A DNA stretch of 64,000 nucleotides from positions 2,523,034 through 2,587,033 of the forward strand of contig CM072888.1 of the NCBI GenBank assembly GCA_037013685.1, written 5' to 3'. The stretch comes from Acridotheres tristis (Eukaryota > Chordata > Aves > Passeriformes > Sturnidae). The notes beneath the pieces are model-generated. The model had not been told where the DNA came from, made no database searches, and saw only the letters and a list, made by a program, of their open reading frames with translations. A program made the translations under genes and the position numbers. Positions within the stretch are counted from its first letter, which is position 1. Each line of letters opens with the position of its first letter. Below are positions 38,601 through 52,289 of this stretch, piece by piece.

Positions 38601-41600
38601 AAAACTGGGGAACCATGCCACAAAAAGCTGTCCTCCACAGCTCTCTATTCCAACACTTTGATATCTCCAGGATATGCACCAGATCCTCTCTCTTTTATCT
38701 TCCCAACTCCTGCAGATGCAACTGGCACCCCAGGAGCAAGGCAGAGCTCAGTGAACAGCAGGAAAGCAACTGTTGTCTCCAGAGCTGGGAGGTTTAAAGG
38801 AAAAATATCTGGCTGTGGGACCAAGCTGGGAGGGAAAGGAACAGAAACCTTTCCCTGCTTTTCCTTAGGGCTACTCTCTCTGGTTACAGAAGCTTGAACT
38901 TTAAATCACCTTCCAAATTAAGTTGCAATTAGTATTTTCATACACTGATTCCGAATTTTCTACCAAATATTATTAAACTGGCAGTTTACCCTCTACCAAC
39001 CTTTCCTGTCACTGAGGCAATTTATCTGCTCCAGTGGGAGGACAGCAAGGATAAGGGAGAATGTGGGAGCTGGCAGCAGCTGAAATGCACATGTGTCTAT
39101 GCAGCCATTGTTTTCTTTGCTCCCAGTTTGCTGCAGCTGTGGAAACAGCACAATGTTTCCAGCTTTGTCACTGTAACTCATTTAGGAAAAAGGGGGAAAA
39201 TGTGTGATTGCATAATCGGCACTCGCGGTTTCATGTCTACATGGGAGTGACATGGAAAGAAAACAATTTGACTAAATGCTTTGCATGCCAACCACAAATC
39301 CAGACCTCGCCACCAAATTCTGGGCTCTCAGCAACAACAGATCCCAGCGGATATGACACCTAATCACCATGTTACAAGGGAAAGGAACCTAAAATGACTC
39401 TGAGATTAGTTAGAGATGAATTTGCAGTCCTGCTTTGGTGATTTTTGCAGGAGGAAAAATAGAGGAAAAGGAGATAAATAGAGTCTAAAAACAATCCCCA
39501 CCTCGGATACTCCCAAAGTGAGGCTGGAGCAGGACCAGCATGCTGGGACAGGGACACAGCACGTACCAGTTTGTAAAGGAGAGGTGCCTTCATTGCAGCT
39601 TCTGTTCTCTGCTCTCCTGGGGAGAACAGCACCCAGAGTGTCCTAACAGCCCAGAGCAGTCACTGTAACACACAGGGCAAACTGCAAGGTGTCTCATTCT
39701 GTCTTAAAGAATACTTCAATTGCTAACAGCACAGGAGTTTTTACATGACCAAAAATAAAAACCTGCCATGCACATGTGTGAAGTGCTTTCCACCTAATTC
39801 TGTGACAGTTTAGGAAAGTTGGTTCGTCTTTATATAGGAAGAATTTATTCAATGACTGCGCCTAAGGGACATGAAAGATATTCATTATATGGTTGCCTTT
39901 TGTAAGAAGACGTCTCTCATAAAAATGACACACTTGGTGGCAGGCCTTAAGGTAGCAGCCAAACAGTTATTGTCTTATATTACTCTCTAATTAAAGTACT
40001 CATTTTGAGCATTTAGTACCATTTCTGAATTATCACTGCCCTTATCTATTATTCATACATCCAGCACTTAGAGCCTATATCAACCTAAATGCTATAAAAT
40101 GACCTTGAATTGACAGCAAGGATGACTGAAGGCAAAATGACAAGATGTAAAATACAGGTTAACAACTACCAACCACATCACGGGCTTATAGGGCATCATT
40201 TGAGAGAGGTAATTGCTTTATAATTAAAGGACATTATGACACTGAAAAAAAATTAGGACTATGTGGTGCTTCAGAGACATCTCAAGTGCTTTAGGTACCT
40301 ACACAACATCCAAGCTTTGGGACAGCTGTAATTTTTTATTAACCACTGAACAACTATATAAACACACCATTTCTGAGTGTGCATTGGAGAACATCATAGT
40401 TCCCCTGCTTTAGTGAGCATAAGTGCATCATAGGCCATTAAGTTTTATTTGAATCCTTGGATAAGTCTTACAGACAGTAATTTAAAGTTAGAGATAAATT
40501 ATTATTGTGAGTATGATGATCAAGTGGTAACAGCCACACGTCTCTTTAGAATTTATAATCTTGCTATTATCCTGCTCTGTGAGATGTCTCAAGCTCAACT
40601 GTCTCCAAGATTCTATTACAGGACAGAGAACACATTCTTTCCTTAATCAATATGTACCTATTTAAATGAAAATATAATTCCATCAATTTCAATTCAATAG
40701 GCTTCTAGGTAAATTTTCGCTCAGAGCCATCAAAGTATCAAAATGAGTCCATGAATTAATGCATCAAACTCCTTTTTTTCATGTGGAGGTTCATTAGGAA
40801 TGCTGATTAATTAAGAAATATTCCTGGATGATTATTTCTGTTTCATCTCAACTTTGTTATTCTATTTGTTCTACTTAATGCATTCCATCACGTAACATCA
40901 TTGTAAAACGTGTACATGGGCATCAAAAGGAAATGATTATCTTCTCCTCCATGCCCGGTGTATGGCACAGCAGTCTGACACAGCAGGATACCTGCTCTAG
41001 GTCTGTGCAGTTTAATTGTGCATTTCAGCCAGTGCCATTTGATGCTGCTGTGTATGAAATGAAAAGGTGTGATTCACAAGTGAGTGTGTCATTCACTCCA
41101 ACAGCCTACGGTCAGGTTCTTTAGGAGGCTGCAGTGCCCGCCCAGACCCCTCATTTAATGTCTCATTGTTGGCAGCGAGAGAGCGATGCCCTCTGCTGCT
41201 GTCCCTACAGGCATCCTGGGACACACACCACCCACAATTGCTTCACGCCACTCCAGAGAAATTTTCCCAAAAAAGCTGCAGCCCTGATAACGTGAAGAAC
41301 AGCTTTATCTGGAAAAAAACCACCCCAATTTGACTTTTCAACAATAATGCTGGTTTTCTGGGCTGACATTTACTGGCAACAGCAGTGGCACTGACTCATT
41401 AGGGAGAGGAATAACCTTGCCTTGAAAGGGAGGGAGGGAGGGAGGGAAAGGAGGGAGGGAGGGAAAGGAGGGAGGGAGGGCTGGGAGCCAAGAGATTCTG
41501 TCTTCTGGATTCTGCACAGTGTTCAGCCTGAGCATCCCCACTGACCTCCAGTTCTTTGCTCCTTCTGACACTTTGAGATCAGTTTCTGAGCCTATCATAC

Positions 41601-42311
41601 TGCTCATCCCTTTGAGCAGGGATGGAACTATGCCTGTTGCACAACACAGCTAAAGCTCAAAATGGACTTTTTAGTCTTGATAAAAGATGTGGCAGGATGC
41701 AAACGAGCCTCACTCTGATGCTAAACAAGTTTGTAACTGGACTTGTTAAAATACAGGGCTTACAGGTACCTGCTTATTTACAGTGATTGCCAGCAGTTAT
41801 GTATGAGTTATCACGTATTTCTGGTTGCTGGATTTTCTTTTTATTTCCTGATTCATCTGAGAAATATTGTATTAAAATCCCTTTTTCAGAACTGACCACA
41901 GCATTCAAGTTCAGTTTTGATCAAGACAAAGGCACTGTGTGTGGTTCCAAAACAAATAATGGATTAAGATGATGAGGTATTGCATTAACCTGGGTCCCCC
42001 ATGACAGGTTCCTGACTGACACCCCGGGGAAATGGAACATCTTTGTTTACTCGCAGGGGAGACTCCACATGGAAAGGAACTGCTTTCACTGCCAGTGTCT
42101 GAGTGGATGTAGGTGTGCTGTTGTAGCACAGGGAGAAGAGTGGGGAGCAGTGTTGCATGGCTGTCAGTCAGTTCTGTGATGATTTTTAACTACATCAAAG
42201 ATAGCACACACTGTATAGCACAGCATTAAAAGGGAAGTAAAATGTCTGTATTCAAAGCACCACATGTTGGAACTCAAAAGGAACAAAGCGACTTCAGCAG
42301 GTACAAGACCA
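32641..42311. other. ARSJ intron segment nearest exon 2
   Basis: No CR1 copy is obvious here. It holds a 67-codon plus frame at 32989-33192 behind a TATAAAA sequence (see findings), a moderately GC-rich patch at 33.5-33.7 kb and the GGGA tract at 41.4 kb. Nothing else could be identified. Confidence 0.5.
41428..41480 (+). repeat. (GGGA)n tract, potential G-quadruplex
   Basis: Runs of GGG separated by single A occur in three blocks (5, 3 and 3 runs), the blocks joined by AAAGGA, giving at least ten GGG runs in 53 bp. The G-rich strand is the plus strand, which is the template strand for ARSJ transcription. It gives the spurious SLPPFPPSLPPF peptide in one minus frame. Confidence 0.9.
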
Positions 42312-42570
42312 GCTCACTGTGACCCATGGCTGCCAAAGACCTTCAGCATCGAGTCCAACCAGTGACCTGACAATGCCAATTCCACTGCTAAACCATGTCC
42401 CTAAGTGCCCACCTATGTGTCTTTTAAATCTCTCAGGAGTGGTGGTTGAGCTTCAGGTGGTTCCAGAGCTTGACAATGTTTTGGGTGAAGAAATTTTTCC
42501 TACTATCCAATCCAAGCCTTCCCCTGGCACAGCTTGAGGCCCCTCCCTCTTGTCCTGTCACTAATGGTGC
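42312..42570 (-). mobile_element. CR1 LINE, 3' fragment
   Basis: Reverse complement of the CR1 3' region: a decayed GAGTCCAACC near the 3' end, AACCATGTCCCTAAGTGCC, TTTTAAATCTCTCAGGAGTGG, GGTGAAGAAATTTTTCCTA and CTTGAGGCCCCTCCCTCTTG followed by TCCTGTCACT, all in the CR1 order. It lies in the ARSJ intron in the same orientation as ARSJ. Confidence 0.9.
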
Positions 42571-44948
42571 TTGATGAAGCTCTGTGGTACTTCACAGGAA
42601 TTTCTCTGCTCCAGTACCAATAGATTTGAGTTGCTACCTTTGCTCCCTGCCCAAATTAGGCAAGGGCTAGGAGAAATGTAAGGCTGCTCTGTGGAGCAGG
42701 AATGTGATGGAATTGGAGAACTCTCCGTGCCACATTTGATGGCTGCAAGATGCCACGGCAAGGCCCCCTCGCACCACCCTGCTGCATTTCTCCCTCTCCC
42801 TTGGCCCCCACACCAGAGAAGGGAACAAACTGGAGTTAATATGAGACAGAGGTTAACAGCACATCTGTTTCTAGGCCACTGTGCGACGAATAATGAAGAG
42901 ATTTGGAAAAATGCTTCTTTATTTCCCTCCTAAATCCGGCTTAGCAAAACAAGCAGTGCTCTCTTGGATGTCACTGTTGCACTCCCTAATCCCTCCTAAC
43001 TCTCATTCACACTGCTCCTCACTCACATCTTGCTTTGCTGCTTGCATTGAGGCAGTGTCCAAAATCCTAACAGGAACCGGGGCTGGGGTGCAACATCCCT
43101 GGAAATAAAATGGAGCATAAAATAGAGGGCAGAATGGAAAGAGGTGCTCTATCACTGTTGGTCCAACAAAAATGTGGAAACAGATTCTCTTATGTGTCTA
43201 GCAATCATGTATAAAGGCAGACAAAGCATACATAAAATATTTGCTATAAAATGTTAATGTATTAATGAAGCTGTGCCTTATTTAAGATGCTAGTAGGTGT
43301 TTTTGGTCCCAGAAAAAATACCACAAAAATGACTCGTAATGGAGTGAGCTGGATAAGAGTAAGTGAGGTGTAAATGGGACACACACAAAGTTTTGGCAGT
43401 GTGCATTCAACATATCCAGCAACTCCTGATATACTAAGGGAACCTATGTAGAGATAGCATCAGCTGCTTTCTGTAGGGCTTTCTCCCCCTGTCTGAAAAC
43501 ATTTATTTAAGTAGAGTGATATTGTCATCACATACCCTCTGAGAAGGGATTTCAGGGCAAACAGCCCCTGGAAAATGAAGATCACTCATTAAAAATGAAA
43601 AATAAAAAATATATATAAGTAGTTATTCTTTGAGAAACACTAGTTGTTGAGGAGGAAGGAAATCACATTTAGCATTCATCAGTGTGTGATTACTAAATAG
43701 CTATGGAGCTCTGACTTGAGAAGATACCTTTGTATGGATAGAGCTTCTACACCTGCTGAAATTCCTTGGTGACAGAAGAGCTTTCTTGAACGGGATGGAT
43801 CTCAACAACTGGCTGCTCTTGAACTGACGTTTAAGTGCACTTCCAAAGGAATTTTACAAACTAGTCTGTATGTTTTAGACCTAAAGACACAAGTAGGGAT
43901 TCTCAAAAAGGCCCCTAAATCTCCATGAAATCAATAGAAGTTACAGGAACTAAGAAAAGACCACTGATTCTCAATCTGCATTATTAAGCTTCCTTTAAAA
44001 AAATCCTGGTTCTTCAAGATGAAAAGGGCATGCTCTGTTTTCTCAGAGGTGCCACACTGAAATTATCACAATCACAGAAAAGCAGCTCCTACACATTCGG
44101 TCTCCAACCCCAGGGTTTCTGGTGGGAGTCAAGCATTAGTTGGAAAAATATGACAGCAAGATCATAAGCCATTCTTCTGAAGCAGAATTAACTCTGTGGA
44201 AAGTTACTCAATCAGTGGCAAATATTTTGCAGCTTCCAAATCATTTATGCCCTGTCCAGGTTGTGAAATTATGCATTTCAGTGGTTAACAATTCCAGAAA
44301 TAACATCAAAATGAACAGAATGGTGTAATGCTGAACAAAGCATCATCATTTAGAATACGTTCTTGTTATTTTCAACATTCTTCTCTGGGTGGGAATAGAA
44401 ATTCGGAAATTGTGGGGACTGTAAAAGGAAAAGAGGGAAGGAGAAGAGATAAGAATTGGCCATGCTTTGCATCTGAGTGAAAAAGCAAAATATTTCTTTC
44501 CTCTTCAGGAATCAGGAAGGTTAAAGGAGGAGCAAATCAGCCCCACAGCAATTCATGACATTGTGCAGCAGTGTCTGTGCTGAGACTGTACCACACCACA
44601 CAGAGGTGACGAGTGGTGACACCACCACAGAGCAGTGTCTGTGCTCAGGGGATGGAAACATGTCAGGAACACTGCTGGAACCACATTGCAGCTGCTCAGC
44701 TTTGTCTGCAGGAGACTTTGCCATTCCCTAAACAAATCTGTGGGGTGTAGCACCAACGGGTCACACAGCAGACAAGGAGCCAGAGGAAGTTGTGAGCCCT
44801 GCAGGTGGCCTGTCAGCTCACTCGGTGACATTCTTATCTCTGTTGTCCCATTAGTGACAGCAGTGTATAACTTGTCCCCCCAAACAGATAAATCAACAGC
44901 CCTGTGCACAGCTGTACAAAGTCTGTGCAGTAAGCCACTTCCAAATTC

Positions 44949-44986
44949 ATATATATTGCATACATATATATATATATGTATATAGT
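44949..44986 (+). repeat. (TA)n microsatellite in the ARSJ intron
   Basis: ATATATTGCATACATATATATATATATGTATATAG; imperfect and nearly palindromic. Confidence 0.85.
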
Positions 44987-47052
44987 CAGAACACTGGGCT
45001 TGTCCAGGATCACAGGTTTCTCACAGGAGTGGGTGCACACTATAAAACACATTTTCAACTTGTCCCACTAATGTACCCCTGCAACTTAACAACACTGCCT
45101 TGGTTCTTCATGAACTCTCCCAGTTGGCTTATTCAATATCCAGCACTTAATGTATTTTGAATTCTGGTAATCTGGCTGCATGACTGTAAAATTCCTCAAC
45201 AGTCCATTTCATGCCCAGCTTTTCACGAGCAGTGCTCGACAAACTGCAGGACCGACTACTTTACTATTATTTGTGTTAAAGTCAAGCATCTGCTTCTCAA
45301 ACCCAGGCTTAAGTCTGTGTGTTCAAAATCAAAATGCAGGGGAGGTGATTAAAGAGTCAGCAGCAGCAGAATGGAAGAGCAGCAAAAGGTCTGTAAAGCC
45401 TCTGCCTGCATTCCTGGGGAGCCAAGAGTCTGGGCTAAATCTGCGTTCTGGCTCTGACTGGGAAGTTTCTCCCGTGTTTCCCTTATAATCTGCTTCCTCA
45501 AGAGGGAAGCAGTGCTGATGGTCACCTGGGGAAACTGCAGCCACATCTCCTGGTAAGGATGGGGACTGCCACACCACACTATGGAGAAATGAGGTAAACG
45601 AGAGAAGGGAGAGATGAAAAAGCCATAAAAACCACATCAGAATCAGAGTGGAACTCAGCGATTCCAGCAGGGCTTCCTCCAGTTTGTAACATTACCCAAA
45701 AGTTTAAATTAAGCCTTTCATTATTTTTTTTATATTTTGCTTTAGAATTTTCAGTGCATAATATTTTAGACATAGAGCCAATATAAGACCAGTATTTTAA
45801 AACCAAATAGACACTTATCTAAAAATCCAGATAAATTAAAAAATCTGAATGACAATAGGCAACAATAGTGTAAAGGACACCATGAGCCAATTAACAAGCA
45901 ACAAAATTTCCTCTCAGGCTTTTATTGCCTGGAAGTAGATTCTTTTTTTCTGCTTAGGGGGGTTGTGGTGTTTTGGGATGATTTTCTTTGAAGTGTCATT
46001 TGAATTTAAACCATCTAGTATATTTTCTGATGTCACTCTCCTCCTTCCCCTATTCCCCTACAATTACATTATTATACCAAAAAAACCAACCAAAAAATCT
46101 TGTGGCAAAGTAGTTTTCTGCAGCTGGTCACAGTGAGCATAGCTTGGACATGATGCATCCGTCTAGGAACAATAGAATAGTGAAGAACTGAATTATTGGA
46201 TTTGAAATGGCAGACATCCTGGGATAGCTGTGGAAAAGCCATGGCTGGACACACTTTCTCTGGAAATATGTAAGTTCAGTTCAGTTGTGGGATAGGAGAG
46301 GAAGTTTTCTGCTGGCTCTTCATTTTTTTGCTATGTTACATAAGCTCCCTTTCCTCTTTACTTTTATAACAGCACATAAATATTTTATGAACTATGGGCC
46401 TTTGAACTGTGTTGCTCTGACCCATTGACTGATTCTCATTTGCCTCTCTGAAATTGCATCTCAAGTGCTTTGAGAAATGCATCATCCTGGGCTGTCACAT
46501 AAAACCCAACACAAACCCCACAACAGTAATTCTGTTTGTTGCCAATGCTACAAGTCAACTCCAAGGACAATAAATTTCCACTTAATAGTGAGGTTGCTGG
46601 AGACATTGGCATTCTGATATATTATAGGCATAAAGTGCAAACTGCTTTTAATTCATTCTTTATATGCTTTAAGTTAGCCACTCCCCCCTCAAAAGAAAAA
46701 CAAGAAAAGGAAAAAGGGAAGAACTGCTCCTCTTTCAGTGTGGAGTAATGTAAACCCTAATTTTCACCAGCGAAATCATGGCTAGCTATGTCTATGGATC
46801 TTACTGCATATCTGGAAATATCTGTAGGTGTCTGTGACACTCAGGTTGTTCCAAGGCAATCCCAGGCTAACATCTGGTGCTTCACAAAGTGCACATGACT
46901 TCCTAGTATTGTGGAGAAATAAATATCTAATGTAAGGCCTTTAACACAGTCTATGAAACTATCCCAGTCCAACACTGGTAAATAGCTCTGCATTGACTAC
47001 ATTTTCTAGAATCCTTCAAACTGTTCCAGTTCAGGAAAAGTGCCTTTGTTTG

Positions 47053-47065
47053 TTTTTTTTTTTTT
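47053..47065 (+). repeat. Poly(T) run
   Basis: Thirteen T in a row followed by a CTTCCCCCTCCCTTC pyrimidine stretch, within the ARSJ intron. Confidence 0.85.
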
Positions 47066-47467
47066 CTTCCCCCTCCCTTCTTTCCATCTGTCTTCATTCT
47101 CATTCCTATGGGATGAAGGATGAAACTCCATGCTTGAAAACACAGCCAATTGCATTTCTAGGATCTAAGCTGGAAGGCTTGGTTTGACAAGGAAATACCT
47201 CCATTTCTTCTGAGATTACCTATATTCATTGTACAGGGTCTGAAATTGCTGTTCCAACTCTTTCTCAGTTGGACTCAAAATTAAGATGCTAGCCTCACCA
47301 TGGTTTAGAGCACTTGCTTGTGAACAAACCTCATTTTTATTTCATTTGCTCCGGAAAAATCTCTCATCAGTATTCCTTTGGAGCCCATAAATATCCTTTG
47401 CATCAGCCACATTTAAGGATTTTATGTGCTGGAATAAAAGCCTCTCTGGGTCACTGGGATTCCTTAC

Positions 47468-47592
47468 TGGGCCCACAGAATCACAGAATGATTTGGCTTG
47501 GAGAGGTGTTCAAGGTTATCCAGTTCCAAGCCCTCTGCCATGGGCAGGGAACCTTCCACTAGAGCAGGTTGCTCCAAGACCATCCAAGCCCT
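47468..47592 (-). mobile_element. CR1 LINE, short 3' end
   Basis: CAGAATCACAGAATGATTTG, a GGCTTGGAGAGG stretch, CCATGGGCAGGGAACCTTCC and CAGGTTGCTCCAAG are the reverse-complement CR1 3' terminus. It retains the ATTCTGTGATTCTG tail. Confidence 0.9.
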
Positions 47593-49057
47593 ATTGTCAC
47601 CTATATTACAGGTAATAATGTAGGTACTAGAGCTGCAGATATTCTGCTGGTAAGAAATACAATACTGGAGCCAACAAAATAAAAAGATTTATATGTTGCC
47701 CATCCATTTGTTTTACTTTTGCTTTTCTAGCTGAAAATATCAATTTTTCTTTATTCCTGCCTTCCCCAGGGATGAAAAAAAGAGAAGAAAATTCTCATTC
47801 TCTCCTTGAATCTGCCATTTCCAAGTTGTGTTACTGAGACAAGAAAATGCAACAAAACAACAATTTGACAAAGGTTAAAATTTTCAAGTGCCTGACTACT
47901 ATGGAGCTCTTGATTAGCCTATAGATGGAAGAAATAGATTTGAATTAAGTAGCTAAACCAATGAAATCACACGAGGCACACTTTGCCTTCTAATAAACCC
48001 CCAAAACGCACAAACATTACTTCATGCTCTTAGCAGACAGAATGATTTCTCCCACTCACTCCCTCAGGAATGTGCTTTAAAAAATCCACTTCTCCCAACC
48101 TAACTCCTACTTCAAAATTCTTCCCAATTATGACCATGGCTTCAGCTGCTTTTTAAAAAGCCTTTCTCTACCTGCAGGTAGTTTATTTTCTTGCCGAGAA
48201 GTGACAAAAATTAAACACTATGCCTGCACGTTGCAGTTTTCCATCCTAAAGCAAAAAGGCCCAAGAAGCCTTGGTGTCCATGGCTCAGGGACATTTTCTC
48301 CATGTTCCTGGTGACAAGCACAGGTTACAGAATCACATTTTCCTTCCCAGAAAATGTTTTTCTGTTGGCTCAGGTACAGGTTGGCCTCTTGCTTGCCTGG
48401 CATTATCATCCACCTACCTCAACTAAGACGTGATTCCTTTCTTCCCTCATTTCCTTAAGTAATGGACTGATGAGGTGTGAATTCAGAACAAGTGGTATCA
48501 GCAAACCACACAGCCTGGGCAGGCGTGGCTACTTCTGTACTAACACCCGAGTGCCATAAATAGGTTAAATCCTCCACGTCAGTGAAGGGAAGCAATCTGT
48601 TCTCTCCCTGTCATGTTCCTGGCATGCCCATCTCCAGTTGTACCACACAGACACAATCCCAACAGGGGTTAGAAAATGGCAAGGAACACACAATTCAGCT
48701 GCATTTAGAATTTCGTGTGTTGCTGTGGGTACATTTCTCTGTTCTGCATGTACTTCCTGTCTTCAAGCACCTACTCCTTGCCCAAGTGGACTGTCTGGGT
48801 TTATTTAGATTGATTTAACTAAGCAAGCTATTTAAGAAAATCCACACTTTTATTTCTAAGAGGTTTATCAAATTATAGCTTCAAGGCAACAACATTTTGT
48901 GTTTAATGAATTATTTCTGGTTTAACCATGGCAAAATCGTGTGTATTAAATAAAACCTTGTGAATATAGGCTCCACTGGCTCCTAAATTTAGGTGCATCT
49001 AGATAACAAAATGAAGATGTATCAGTGTAAAAATACACTAATGGAAAACCATAGAAT

Positions 49058-49150
49058 TAGAATCACAGAATGGTTTGGGTTGGAAGGAACCCTAAAGATC
49101 AGCTGCTTCCAATGCCCCTGGTATGGCAGGGCCACCACGGTCAGGGACAC
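49058..49150 (-). mobile_element. CR1 LINE, short 3' end
   Basis: AGAATCACAGAATGGTTTGG then GTTGGAAGGAACCCTAAAGATCA is the reverse-complement CR1 3' tail. It is comparatively well preserved at the terminus and decays rightward. Confidence 0.9.
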
Positions 49151-50006
49151 TGAGTGTGTTACATTCCTAGTCCCTGATGCTAATGGAGCATCACTGGCTT
49201 GACAGGATAGAAAGGCAGAGGAAAACATGGAGCATACCTCCCCACACAGGTTACATACATTCACCCAGCACAGGGTGGGAGATGAAGTACACTCACTGGC
49301 TGTATTTGGCAAAAATAATTAACTTAAAAAAACCCTAAAAATTAAAATTACATTTTCTGAATGCATGAACACTGAACTAAGTCTTTATTCATGCCGAGTT
49401 TTATGCTGAAGTTTGTGAGCTGCAATTAAAGCATTGCTGTGAAAGCCCAAGTTGCTGAAACCTTTCTTTTAAAACTGTTTATGCAGGAAAATGTTTTCAG
49501 TTTGGATCAGGGTACTATAGACAGACCAGGTTTCTCTATGGCATCAGCAGCTGATAAGCCTCGAGCAGACGGCAGAGAGGAAATATTTTAATTCCATTCC
49601 TGCCTGGCCAGTGTTGCACCAGCACCAACTGTTTCAGACACTTCTGCAGAGTGGTAATATTTGCAAGTGTTTCTTCAGAAATGTGCAGGATTTAATTCCA
49701 AGTACGCAGGACTGTTTTGACACAATTTATCAACTGCTCCCAAACAGATCAGGCTTGGAGCACACTTGTTCCATTTGCTAAATTCAAAATTTCCCTTGTG
49801 CAAGCCAAGGGAATTAGGCTCGACGAGGGTGGGGGTTTTCTTTGTACATTTTTGCTTTGTTTTTTTAAAGCCAGCTACTCTGGCCATGCACATTGGTTTC
49901 CAGACTGAGTTCAGGTGAGACAGCACATTTACTTTCCATAAAAGAATGGCTGAGCAACAGACCTTGCCCTCTCCAATAATGCCAGTTTATAAAAAGAAAC
50001 TGGCAA

Positions 50007-50050
50007 TTTATATATATATCTATATTTACAGATAGATACAGATATATCTT
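50007..50050 (+). repeat. Imperfect TA/TAGA microsatellite
   Basis: TTTATATATATATCTATATT followed by ACAGATAGATACAGATATATC, in the ARSJ intron. Confidence 0.8.
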
Positions 50051-51109
50051 TAATGTTTTACTCTGTTGAGGAATTATTTTTCCTCCCTTCTTCATCATAA
50101 TCCATGTTTTTTTGGCAAGGAAGAAACTTATGCACAAATAAGAGCACGCATGGTTTAGTCCCAAAATCAAAATCCAATTCGCTGATAACAAGTGACAATT
50201 CCATTTTGCTGGACATGATTCAAAAGCAAATAAAGGTCATAATTCCAATAAAAACCAGTATTACCTATAGCAGAGGAAACACCTGGAGCGTGCCTAATTG
50301 GTCATCTCTAATCTTTAAAACCTAATGAAGGCCCAGCAGTAATTTTGTAGGAAATGTCCTGGCTGTTAAACACCATATATCTACCCCAAAAGACCTGAAA
50401 GCTTCAAATGGTCTTTTAAGAAAATTTCTTTATGTGTCAGCGTCCATTAAATCATGAAATAGGTCTTTGCTCAGCAGAGAAGTAAGAATTTTAAAGAGCA
50501 CAAATGTACTTGTATTTTTGAATACCAGAGCTGTAGCTGCCTATTAGTTTTCTGACCCTGCATATGACTTACCAGCACCTTGATGTGTAATACAGACCAT
50601 TTTTTATGATGAAATACAATCCAGCAACTTTCTCTTTTACAACTTGTGAAAGAGAAATCCTTCCTTGCTCACTGTCACAGGTCCACAATCAAGATTCAGA
50701 CTGGGACAGCCTGGATTCCCAGCTTATTCCAGCCTTGTCCTGCCAGCCTCAGCACAACACCACAGCCACAGAGAAGGCTCTGTCAGCTCATTTGGGAAAC
50801 TGCCGGCCTCATTTCTTCAGAGAAATGCCGAAGCAAATGAAGATGGAGCACTTGGCCTATTCTTATCTTTATTTACTACCTGCAGGTGACATCCAGTGAC
50901 ACTCCAGCAGAGCAGGATGCATGGACAATGGCATGGGTCATTTGACATTGGCATGCTGAAACTCGAGATCATTATTTTGTTTGATGAAGCAGAAACACAG
51001 AGAAGGGAGAGCAGAAACACCTCAAAAACAAAACAAACTCTAAACACATAAACAACCAAGACTCCAAAAGCCCAAGGCTGAAAAAGACATCATGAAAAAG
51101 ACATTTTAC

Positions 51110-51307
51110 TGTGAAAGGGTGAGGGGATGAGCCTGGCACAGGCTTCCCAGAGAAGCTGTGGCTGCCCCATCCCTGGAAGTGTCCATGGCCAGGCTGGAGC
51201 AACAGGGCTTGGAGCAACCTGGGATAGTGGAAGGTCTCCCTGCCCGTGTCAGAGACTGGACCAAGATGAGCTTTAAGGTCCCTTTCAACCCAAACCAGTT
51301 TATGACA
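51110..51307 (+). mobile_element. CR1 LINE, 3' fragment
   Basis: It contains GGCACAGGCTTCCCAGAGAA, GCTGTGGCTGCCCCATCCCT, GGAAGTGTCCATGGCCAGGC and the end TTTAAGGTCCCTTTCAACCC followed by AAACCAGTTTATGAC, the typical CR1 3' order on the plus strand. The 197-codon minus frame across 50972-51565 is partly made of it. Confidence 0.92.
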
Positions 51308-52289
51308 TGCCCAAATGATTTCTTTAACTAACCCTGAAAACTGATTTGGCAAATTGAAGTTGTAAAATGAAAAATTTGGAATAAATATATTTAAGTTGCA
51401 GGCTTTTTCATTCTTACAGTACATCTGTGAGGAATTAGAAAAAGCAATTGAGTTAATTACATTTTGAGTGATTATTTTCATAGGACTTATGAATATATGT
51501 TTAAGGTGAAATTTATACAGATTAAATTTCACAACCTGTTCAGACTGTAAATTTGCACTCATCAAACTGCTGCACTGCCTGTTGGAGAGTTGAAATTCAA
51601 AAGGAAATTGAATTAGAGGAATAACCTGAACCTAACAGGAGGCAATTCACTTACAATAACTACAAAGCACTGCTTTTGGGGTGGAATAATCAACAGCACT
51701 AAGTTAAGTTTCTTGCAGAAGAGAAGATCTGGGGCTTGCTGGTAGCCCAGCCTGAGGGTGAGACAGCAATGACTTGGTGCTGGGGAAAAAAGCTTTGTCT
51801 TATCGGGACCTGCATGAGGGCTCAGGGAAAACATGACATCCTGCTTTAACTAAGGCAACAAAACACAGGTTTCCCAGCTATGTTAGAGGAAAGAAAATGC
51901 ATTTGCTTCATATCCAAACACTGAGAAAGGGGACAGAGCTCCAACCTGGCCATTATCTCATCATGGGATGGTGTGGCTTGAGCACACCTCGCCCTGTGTT
52001 GCACAGAACGTGGGAGCTCTCACAGGAACGAGCCCATAAGGATGATCAGCTTGGTTTAATTGGCAGATCACAGCTGAACTGGTAAAAATAGAACAAGATC
52101 TGTTGTTCTGGTGACATTTCCTACCCATCAGCAGCGGAAAAGCCTCAAACATTCTCTGATAAACAGACGCTTTGCCCAGATTTTCTGCTGAGGTAAATTC
52201 ATGCCAGTAAAGGAGTTGCTGTGCTGCCTTCCAATTACTCAACTGTGAAAATATTTTAGTAACTTTGGGATTGAGAACAAGACATCAAG

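Noticed and set aside
50972..51565. 197-codon minus frame
   Set aside because: It crosses a plus-strand CR1 3' fragment in antisense and has no recognisable motif or conserved start.
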